Shown: in pieces, positions 11,001 through 23,000 of the stretch
Layout of the letters: the number at the start of each line of letters is the position of its first letter
Numbering within the stretch: the first letter of the stretch is position 1
Origin: Mytilisepta virgata
Taxonomy: Eukaryota > Mollusca > Bivalvia > Mytilida > Mytilidae
NCBI GenBank assembly: GCA_028015205.1
Contig: JAPWFG010000020.1
Coordinates: 1,054,001-1,118,000 of the forward strand
Direction: 5' to 3'
DNA length: 64,000 nucleotides
Notes under the pieces: model-generated
Told to the model about the DNA's origin: nothing
What the model saw: the letters and a program-made list of their open reading frames with translations, nothing else
Database searches by the model: none
Translations under genes and position numbers: made by a program

Positions 11001-14000
11001 TATTGTATATAAATCTGCAGAAAACTTAATTACCTATCATTCATATAATAACTAAGAAATAATTTTGACAACAAAACTTCAAATTCATGTATTAAATGAA
11101 AAACTAGAGGCTCTCAAGAGCCTGTATCGCTCACCTGGATTTAACTTTTCACCTTGAGCAGACCTAAAAATTTAAGTGTTGCAGTCAATTTGGCTGGTTT
11201 TTCAATAGGATTCTATGTTAAACTAATTTCAGCCATAGGGTCCAATATTTAACTAAGTTCGGTGTGGCAGTCACCTTGGTTGACAGTCCATGTCAACGGA
11301 TATATTCCTAAAAGAGAACCATCTAAGGACCATTTCTGGTAAGTCTTGTTCCAACTGGCTAAGTGGTTTCAGACAAGAAGATTTTTAAATGAAATTTCCT
11401 ATAGGGTCCAATATTTAACTAAGTTCGGTGTGGCAGCCATCTGGTTGACAATCCGGTTGATCGAACACATTTCTGAAAGAGGACCTCCTAAGGACCAATG
11501 CTGCCAAGTCTGGCTCCAATATGTCAAATGGTTTCAGACAAGAAGATTTTTCAATGAATTTTCCTATAGGGCCCTATGCTAAACCAAGTTTGGTTGTGGC
11601 GGCCATCTTGGTTGACAGTCCGGGTCATCGGACATACCTCTGTAAGAGGACCATCTAAGGACCATTGCTGCCAAGTCTGGTTCCAATTGGTCAAGCGGTA
11701 AAAGACAAGAAGAGTTTTCAATAAATTTTCCCATAAGGCCCTATGTCAAACTAAGTTCGGCTGTGGCAGCCATCTTGGTTAACAGTCTGGGTCATTGAAC
11801 ATATTTCTGAACGAAAACCTCCTAAGAACCATTACTGCCAACTTTGGTTCCAACTGGCCTTGTAGTTTTGAAATTCACCCTTCCCCCTGTTTTTCTATTA
11901 TTAGTAATAGCAGCCATGTCAGTGATGCCGTCTTTAAAGGGCAAAAACTCCTATCAGGGGTCAATCAATGATTTTGGTCATGTTGACTTATTTGTAGATC
12001 TTACTTTGTTGAACATTTTTGCTGTTTACAATTTGTCTTTATCTATAATAATATTCAAGATAATAACCTAAAACTGCAAAATTTCCTTAAAATTAACAAT
12101 TCAGGTTTATAACCCAACAAAGGGTTGACCGATTCGTCTGAAAATTTCATGGCAGGTAGATCTTGACCTGATGAACATTTTTACCCTATGTCAGTTTTGC
12201 TCTAATTGCTTTAGTTTTTGAGATATAAGACAAAAACTGCAGTTTACCCCTATGTTCTATTTTTAGCCATGTCGGCCATGTTGGTTGGCAGGCAGGGTCA
12301 TCGGACACAATTTTTAAACTAGATACCCAAATGATGCTTGTGGCCAAGTTTAGTTCTATTTGGCCCAGTAGTTTCAGAGGAGAAGATTTTTGTAAAAGTT
12401 AACGGACGACGGACGCGGGACGACGGACGCCAAGTGATGAGAATAGCTCACATGACCCTTTGGGTCAGGTGAGCTTAAAATCAATTCACTCAAATATTAT
12501 CCGTATTTTAAATTTTTTACTTATGGTTTTACTTTTTCAGAGTTGAATTGACTCTAATGAATCCTGCACACTGTTCATATGACTTTTCACCAATCCCTTT
12601 AACAGTTTTAATTTGTCCTCTGCTGACAAATTGTCCATTTGTTTCTCTCCACTCTATTATCTTTTTTGCTCTGGTAGAGTTCAGTCCTGCAATTCTCCTG
12701 TAATACATGTACATTATTACATATTAATCAAGTTGGGTGTTATCAAGAAGAAAATATAATTGGCTCCTCTCATTACCTCCTGATAAAATTGAAGGGATAG
12801 TCATTAATTTTGAGAAAGGGAGTAAAGTATAATCTGAGGACCAAAAAGTACATGCGATATCAGGAATTTTCAGAAAAAAGAGGTTAAGATGATGACGGTC
12901 AACTCTAAGATATAAATATATTCTTTCATTACAAGTGATTGAGGACAATTTAAGACACCCATGTGGAATATCCTTGTCTTGCATCATGTGATACAAAACA
13001 TTACATCACAATATATTTTGGTGTTGTCATAATGAAGAAAACATCAACTTCCACAGATCTGGAAAAAAAATTGCTTATAAATAGAAAAGTACCAGAGGAT
13101 TGTAATTTAGCATTTATACTTTTCGTAAACAAGAGTGGACACACAACATGTCTCGCCTGATAATGCACATGGACACAGAATAATGATTATCTGATACCTG
13201 ACATTGCAAGTCAAAGGAAAATGTGTTAAAAGAAAAAGTAATGGTCAGGCGATAATTTATCTGAAAAATCTCATGCATGTCATTCAAGCCTAAAACTGTG
13301 TCCAAGGCGAGCTGACAGGTCTCAGACTGGTATGCACCCACCAAGCACTATCTATAGACCAAATATAGTTGGTCTATGTATTGCAGTTGCTGAGAAATGG
13401 ATATTATCCCAAAACTTGAAAAAAGTCAGTCAAGCATGAAATAGAGGTCAAAGGTTATTTGCCCCAGTTGTTATGAGTTGCATTCAAAATCGCTGTCATG
13501 TTGTGATTTCGACCATGAAAATCTATTATCTGACAACTAAAGGGGATTTATCAGAGCAACTCAATCTTTGATTTTGACATAAGATCAGATCACTAACCAC
13601 ATTTAGACGACAACTCAAACCTCACTTTTGAAAGAAGGTAATGCAAATTCAAACAATGAAAAAGCAACTTATTTGCCTGAATTGCCCTCTAGTTCAAGAT
13701 CTGGATCCCAACGGAATTTTACTAGAAATCATATTTTTTCAAGTTGAAATATAATTATCTACTTTTGCCATTAAAACTGTAAGTAGGATATTCTGTCATA
13801 ATCTGATACTGGATTTGACTTACTTCAATAAACTTTCACTCCCTGTGTTAATATCTACTCCAACAAAGCTTACACATTCCTCTACAACAGAATCTAATGA
13901 TTGTTTTAATTGGTTCTCTGGCATGTCATGCTGTAATAAATGAAAAAAAATACCCAAGAATTGTATCTTTTGTTTTGAAAGAAAACCCTATTCTCATTTA

Positions 14001-17000
14001 AACAAAACTATACAGTGGAACTCCCCTAAACCGGCCCCTCTGAAAACCGGATTCATCTGCAAACCGATCTATTATTCTGGTCCGGAATTTTCATCTATAT
14101 TTTCAAGTAAAAAATCCTCCAAAAACCAGCCCCTCTGAATTCTGAATACCGGAGATAATTCTGCCTTCCTAAACATATATATTGCTGTCACATACACCTC
14201 TAAAAACCGGCTGTTCTATTCATTGCAAAAGAAGCGTATTTTCTCCTATTCTTGACATGTTTAATTGGTGGAATAAAAATGCATAATATTTTTAACCACT
14301 TCCCGGTGATTAAATTTCTACGTGGGAATTACCGGCGTTTTTCTACAGTTATTGGAACGATAAACTAGAGAAGTCCCAAAATGACGTCTATGTAAACAAA
14401 CTACATAGTAACTACAATTTCTTGAGGTTTTTGTCGAAAATCATAGGAGAAACAGATTCTCCTTCAATTTACACATGAGTTATGGAATTTATCCACCCTC
14501 AATAGTTAAATTTTTTATTTTAACACACTCACAAAAGCTCACATGTTGAAAATCAAAAATTAAACTATCTCGGGTGGAGAAATTCCATAACTCACTTGTA
14601 CCTGAAGGAGAATCTATATTTAAACAAAGCTTCATTGGTACATGTATGTACCAGAAAACTCTGTTTAAATAACAGTTTTTAACATCTGTTTCTACCAAAA
14701 AATAACATCGAAGCTAAAAGACTACAATTTAGTAACATTTAAAGAAAAAACCATGCAAATGTAGTAATTGTGTAATTTTCATGCCTTTCGATATTTCATT
14801 TTATTTACTTCCGGTCAGATTTCAGTAAAGTCCATAAATTATAGGAACCTCTCAAAACCGGCACCTCTGAAAACCTGCCAATTTCTACGGTCTGATAGCT
14901 GTTCGGTTTTCAGAGGTTCCACTGTATATATCAAAGCAAAATGTGTCTTATACAGGTAAGCCTCGAAGTAGTGGCATTTCATTGTGTGTAAATGGAACAA
15001 GAAAAATATAGTCTGAGATCTACCATTCTACAAAAATAATGCTTTGTTGTTGATTGGAGATCAATATTTGGTATATACTGCAACTTAACATAGTTTCTCA
15101 AATCTTTTTTGGAGAACTTTTGAATGTAAAATATTTACAGGATTTAAGGGCTTTCTATTTCGACAAGACAGATATTTCTTTTTAAATTTGCAACAAAATG
15201 TGTTAAATCTGAGTTGGTAATATTATCATATTGCCTGCAATATCATGATTTTGACTGATACACTTCTATACTGTAAAAATATGGAATAGCAAGGGACTGT
15301 AAATAATCAAATTATTTTTACAAAAATGATATGAAATAATTTTTATTTACAAACCTGATATTGACCAACACCTATATGTTTTGGTTCTATTTTCACCAGT
15401 TCTGCAAGTGGATCTAATAATCTCCTAGCTATTGATACTGAAATACCAAAATCATAATATAATGCTCTAATACCACATACTGTATTTTCTGGACTATAAG
15501 TCTATGTGGACCATAGGTCTAATTGATACTTTCTCCATAGACTTATAATTGTAAAATGGTCATTTTAAAGTAAAAAAGTCTCGACCTATATGAAGGAAAA
15601 TACAGTACAATTAATTGTCCTTTGTGAAGTCTCATCTGAACTCACTTACAAAATATTTATTTTTTTATCATAAAACTATCTCTTGTCCCCAGTTCATATT
15701 TTTGATTTATCCATTAAATTCTTATCAATCGAAATCTCACATGTAGCAAAAACGTTTTCTCATAAAAGCCAAAATAAATGTAACAAAGGATTGGTAGTAT
15801 GAGGACTTCGGTGCTCGAGTGGTCTATGGAGTTTGCCATGACTACTAATGATCACTAGCCTGTCAACACTGAGGTTGTGAGTTCGAATCTCACCTGTGGT
15901 GGGGTGTGTTCGACTCTGATCTTAATTGACATGGATTGGCAATTTTCCTAACGAAGGTCGGTGGTTCTCTCCGGGTACTCAGGCTTCCCCCACCAATAAA
16001 AACTGGCTGCCGCGAAATAGCCAAATGTGCTGAAAACAGCGTAAAACCCCAACTAAACAAACATATCTTTACCATGTAATATATAAACCAAAAAATACAT
16101 GTACTCAGAAAATACCTACTTACTGTCTGGACACCTCAGTTCATAAAATGGATTTTTCGCATTTTGAAAGTCTAAACATTCGAATTATTAGACAATATTT
16201 TGTTGGTTAATTAATTAACCTTATGGAGTCATCCAAGAAAACATAAAAAATGTAAAGTTGTTTATAAAGGTTATGTTTGTATACCTCACAAATGATTCTT
16301 AATGGGGAATTCACAATAGAAAAATTAATGCACTTGAAAATTTCAAAAAATTAATAATTTAAATTCATCAACTCAGACCTATCCCAAAATCTGTAAAACT
16401 GTTACTTCAAATATTTTTAATGCACTTTGTGCATATTTCATGCATCACAGGGTTGTAATACGTAATCTTATAAAATATCATAGAAAGAGTTATCTCCCAT
16501 TTACATTGAAAATTCCACAGGTGAATTATTTTTGTTTCTCTGGAAGACATGATTGAACAAAATTAGTAAAAGTTCAATTGTTTCAGTTGCGATTTAGCTC
16601 ATTGCACCTTTTGCCAAATTGACTAGACAATTCACATTGATTAAGGTATTCAAATCCTGAAAAATCCATTTTATGAAGCGAGGTGTCCAGAAAGTAGATA
16701 AAATTTTATATTTATGTATACTGTTCTTCATGCAGAAGTTGATCTAAGATTTTCATTTATAAAGACTAAAACTAATTTCAGAAACATACATGTATGAGAC
16801 AATCAAGGAATAACATTTTCTATCTTGGTACTTTCCTAACAGCATACCATGAAATTCTAGACTTTTAGAATATACCTGCTCCTCTGAGTGATGGATCAAG
16901 GGTAGGTAACTCTTTCTTTGCTTCATCTGACACACTGTATATTGATGCACCACTTTCATCAACGACGCTGTAAAATATGTCATATTTTTCATCCAAAGAG

Positions 17001-20000
17001 CACCATTATTATTTCTAATGGAAAAAGTAGTTCCAAGTAAGAATCAGAAGCGGCTCAAAATTACTTAAATTACAATACAATCAATCAATTTTTATGTAAA
17101 ATCTTGAAAAAATATATTTATATAACTTGTGTAATGATTTTTTTTTAATACATGTACATGATTCACTATGGCTTCAGGATGAAGAACAACAATAAAAGTA
17201 CTATTCCTTTGCTTTGATTTCTGTCACTTTCTGAAGGCATTTTTTTTCAAATAATTAATACACCACATTCCTTCTCTTATATTAAATGTATAGTTTTCTC
17301 TAAAATCAGTTTTCTAATACAATCAAATAGTGACTTCATTCTAAAATCAGTTTTCTAATACAATCAAATAGTGACTTCATTCTAAAACCATTTTCAATTT
17401 TTCTTCAATAACAATTGCCCAAGACTTACTAAACAGGAAATTTACCAATAATTCATTTTTAGATCATTCTGTTTTATCAGATCAGATATGAAATTCTCTG
17501 TCTCCCGACAACCAACACCATTACCTATTGCAAATAAATCACAACTGAAAATACAAAAACATTGTGTCTTGTTATCTCAAAATTCCTGATATTTCAAAGT
17601 TATTTATATATCTTTATAAAACTTTACACCTCTGATATCTCAAAACTAAAGCTATCTAAAACATTTTTCACAGTCCCTACATTGATCTAAGGACATATGT
17701 GTTCATAATATGTATAAATTTTTTCCATGATTCACTGTATTTTCTCACAGTGTAGAGAATTAAAATAGAAATTCTATACTGCTGGAAGACAAATATCCTT
17801 ACCTCTGCTTTAAAACCTTTGTGGCAAAATATATTTTAATCAATAAAATAGAAACGACAGCTTGATGGTATACCTAATTAAAATAAACATAATTTGAAAT
17901 ATAACCTGACCTTTTTCTACACCATGAATTTCATTGTGCCCAGCCAAATAAAAATGCATTTTTAAAGTACATTTATTTATTTACCTGTGCTTGTATATAA
18001 CATCCAATAATTTCTCTTTTTCTCCAGTTTTGTCATATTTACATGAATGAATAAAAATTATATCTGTATGAATGATCTGACCTAAAAATAAACATCAATG
18101 TATGTACAAAATACATGTAATAGGCAGATGTAACATAAACTATTTGGAGATTATAAAAAGTACTGTATGCTTGTATATTTCGCCCAAGTCACCTGTAAAA
18201 TAAGATTAATAGGTTCTTATATGAGTTGAATTTGAAGACTGGAAAATCTTTTAGTTTTAGGTTTCCTGTACCTATGTAAATTCACTGAGCACAGTGGACG
18301 AAGTTAAATAATGTTATGCCTGATTGGTCAAAAGGTATGCCAAATAATTTTGATTGGACTTCACAACAGTGGGAGATCGATGCAAGTGCAATAATCTTCC
18401 ACAGGTCCTCTCCCACTGAAAGCAGCCATTTATGGAAGAAATGTATTTTCTTAAAATGGGAGGATCTAATTGTTGATGGTCGATTACATGACAGTAGAAA
18501 ACAAATTGACCATAAGTTTATTTAGTCATAATCTAAGTTTACCTTTGAATCAATACCTTTATATTTTCTAAATATATACTGTCATATTACAGTTTCTTCT
18601 TTTTAGAACAAAAAAGTGGTCTGATCACTTGAGGGCCCAGTTTAAATGCTTCTAATGGTTTTCTTTTAAATTTTTGCCTAAAGCAATTTCAAAGAAGGGA
18701 TTTAAATTGAATTATTCCATTATCTCCTTTAACCAAATTACCCAAGGGAGATAATTGTAATTGTCTCCCTTTAGTCCCATAAAGGCAATTTAATTTTTGT
18801 CCTGGGTAAGTTGGTAAAAAGAGAAAACTTTCTAAAGGTGAACAGATCATACAGAGAACTGTAATATAACTCCAAGAAGTCCAATGTTGGACATAAATAT
18901 AAATATATATATATATTCAAATATTAATTGCATAAAGATTTCTAAACTACAAGAAAATAAATGAAAATTCTGAAATATTATCACATAATTTCTACTTCTT
19001 ATCTTCTGAAACTAAAAACTATTAATTACATATTTTTTGCTATTTGTTTTATCAGGGTTTTACATAAATTTCTGAAAAATATATTTTCATGACCGGTAGT
19101 TAGCTGTTGTACCAAGAGAGGACAGGAAAACTGGCATTCTTTGTCTGTTAAGATTGGAGTTTAAACACCCCTTGCCACCAGTTCAAACTCACAACTTCAA
19201 TGATAATAGGCAATATAGTAGTTTCAATGAATTACCAAGACCACTCATCGATCAACCATTAATGCCCTTTAATTAAATAACAAAAAGAAGATCACCTACA
19301 GTGTACATTCAAACAGAAAAACACACCTGTTGCTGTTATAACTGCTATTTTACAACCATTTATAAATCCTGGATCTATACCCAGAATGCATTTGCCTTTG
19401 ACAGGTGGAGCAAGGAGTAAATTCTTTAAATTGGTAGCAAACACCTCTATGGAAGATTTTTCCGCCTGCTTTGTTAATTCAGATCTACAAATATTAATCA
19501 ATAAATGAATTTATCAGAATTTCATGTTTAACAAAAGAAGAATAGAGATTAAATGTGTTTAAATATCTAAAACTAGAGGTCGTGTCTCCTGCACATAGAA
19601 TTCCCATCTATCATTTATGAAGGGAAATCATATTGAGAATTATTTTAAATACAGTCTCTCGTTATCTCGAAGTTGTGGGGAAGATAGAAAAGGTTTGACA
19701 CATCCGTACTTCGACTCCAACTGAGGCTAATTATACATAATGACAAGTTAATTCAGAACTGAAACATGTGTCAATAATTCACTAATTATCTAAGGTAACG
19801 GGTCAAGGTAACCTCAGGTAAAGAAGAGACCGTCATACATCAATCAGTGGTTAATGACCAGAAATTTATTTATTTTCGGATTAACTACTGAAGCCATTTT
19901 TTTATTCCTGAGGTAATATCTTGATATGTGTGTATTATTTTAAGATAACGAAAATTTAAATGCATTTGTTAATATAGGGACCAAACTTTTATTTCGAGAC

Positions 20001-23000
20001 AACCACAATACGACTCATTGAATTTCGACAAATCTGGAGTTAAAATACATGTAATATATGGAACGAAGTTCAGAACCACGAGAAAATTTCGACTCAAACG
20101 AGTACAAGGCAATGAGAGTTTACTGTATATGAAAGTTTCATATTAGTATTAGTATATCCTGGTTACGTTTACTTTTACCCCATTAAAAATAATGAATCCA
20201 CAGTACTAAATTCTATTTCTGACATAAGGATCCAGATGCTAAGATTTATTGAAGTCACCAAAGCATGAAATGTAGGTTATAAGGACTTATATATTGGTGA
20301 TCTGTGTTGAACTAAAGATGACTGCAGTCGTAAAATATCACTGATACAAACGTGTTTTTGACAATCGTGTAACACCAAGGATATGAATTTAAAGGCAAAA
20401 CTTTATTGGAGTCACTCCTGAATTAAATGTAGGTCAAAGTGACCCAAATGTTGCTCATCTGGGTTCTGTCTTATAAGAGGATTGTAGTGGTATAATATTA
20501 TTGATATATATAATGGATATCTGAGAAATGGACCTAAACGCAAAAACTTAACCAAGGCGCACGAATGTAATACAGACGGATGGACAAGGGTAAATCTATG
20601 TGCCCCTTTCCACATTCGTGGACGGGCTATAAAAAAATTGTCATCAAATCAAGAAATAAACTTTAGTCTGGCAGAAAGCAATCACTTTTCAAAGAATTTA
20701 CAGTAAACACTTCCCATGGCATTCCACACAAAATAAGCTATACATCTTAGGTGGTATTCAGCAATTAATATGAAACTGTTACACAATAGTCCTTGACAAG
20801 ATGAATACATATCAGTACAACCAACATTTTGAATTTAAACCAAATGACTTTAAAAATTTACCTTATCAGTCTAATCATTTGAGGCTGTGCTAATCTGTCA
20901 TAGGCATCATCGATGGCCTGCTTAATAATATTTACAGCATAGGATCCTGAATGATTGTGATTGATAAAGTTCCTATTTCCAATTCCTTTATACACAGCTT
21001 TCACTCTCTCTGGTATTAAAATTTTTACTGACAGGAATTTATTTTCCTCACCACGATTTATTGCTAGGACCTGAAATTGTTTTAAATGGTCAAAAGTGAT
21101 GAATTTCATTAAATAAATCTTACACAGCATTGCATTCAATGCTCAGAAAAAATATTACAATGTACAAATTCAATTATCCTTATAACCAGACTTGATTTTG
21201 ACAACTGTGTAAAAAGAGCGGAAATGATACTTCAGAAGCCATTTTACTATGTATGATAAAGGAACTGTAATGGACAAATCCGCACTTCCAAAAGTAGAAT
21301 TCCATTTTAAAGCAGAAGAAAATTGGGTCCGAATTACTTAAAATTTTGACTTGGTTTGTTTGGGACTTCTTGAAAATTATCTTTAACAAAAAAATATATT
21401 GTTGAGTCTCAACACAATTTTATTGCAGCTCAGCTTAAAAACTAAAATTCACACTTAAATTTTTTTCTGGTTACATTCTTATAATTTAATTTTACATGTA
21501 ATGCAGTTCATAGACTAAATTTTTTTTTATCTACTAAGACGTCAAACAGTGGATTTCCTGTTTTAAACCTTAAACGACACATGTGATTAAATAAAAGGGA
21601 CTGACTGTAATTAGGTATCTGTCTTTTTGAACTTCAGTGCATATGCTTGACACTTAAAAATAAATCTCTAAATGGGTTAATCTGTTTACACCACTTGACT
21701 GAGGTTATTTCTTCATAGAACAACAAAAATTACAGTACAAAATTATTGAAAAATCTGACAAATTTTTAAAATGATAATGGTTGATTCCCACAGCATATGT
21801 GTGAGAGGGCCATTATGAACTAGTAGAGGGATGCAAGATTTTTCTCACCATAGAAGGCCTCACTGTAACATGTAAGATGAAAAACAGCAATAAAAGTGCC
21901 ATGTTTCTGCTTTAACTTTTACACAAGTAAATAGTGTCACAAAATAATCAACCATATTATTTTTTTTTCTTTTTCATAATGATAGTAAACTGTAGCATGG
22001 TAACTTATAACTGAGTAACAATAGTTCTATTTCAGTTAAATGGTTAATTCAACATAATACCTGATGTGGCTTTATATTACAAACAAGTAAATCAGAACTA
22101 AAATATTGTTCATATTTATGTCTTGTATCTTCTTTTGACTTCTGCTTTGAATCTCCTATTTTTATTTTCTTGCTATCATCTTTGGTTGGCTTTTTGGTTT
22201 TTGTTTCAGCAGTTGTTAATCTGATGTCTCTGAACTTTGACCTGTTAAAACATGATATATCAAATAAACTGACATTCTGTTATTGCTAAATTCATAAAGA
22301 AATATTAGTCTAACAAAAGAAGGTTAACACGCATTTTTCTGTAAGTTTACGAAGTAGCAGTTATACAAATTTTTTAATATAAGGAGCATTACTGGTATTA
22401 TAAAAACACTGTTGACTAATACTAAGTAAATGTCTGTAGACCAAATAAGCTGATTAAAACAAAATTAGAACAATTTTACTTTTTGTGAAGTGGATTGAAT
22501 GCTTTAATGCTTTCAAATAAAATGTCTAGCTATCTGATAGTGGCAACCAATGATTTTCAGTACATCAGTAAGTAAATTACCATCCTCTGATAAAATCCAT
22601 ACTTTCTTTATGTTTATGTATCATATCAGCCAAAATATGTTTTACTCCAGTTTCCACTTCCGACAATTGTTGCAATCCTGAAAAACCACCAACAAAATTA
22701 TCAATGAAGCAACAGTTAACTGGCTCAACACCATAGCAAACACCTGGTTACTGTCAAAACAAACTGAGAAAATGTTTATAAATTTATAAAGAGAATGATA
22801 ACTATAATGAAAAAAAAGTCGTTAAAACATTCGCATATACTCCCACTCCACCTTCAACCCCCACCTCCACCAAAAAAAAAAAAAATCATTCAAATTTTCA
22901 TATTTTTGTTGTATAACAGACAAAATATTCATTTCGTTACAGGAAAAAAGGTCAGAAAGAAAGAAGAAAAGTGCTTTAACATTCCCCTTTTCCATTCTCT

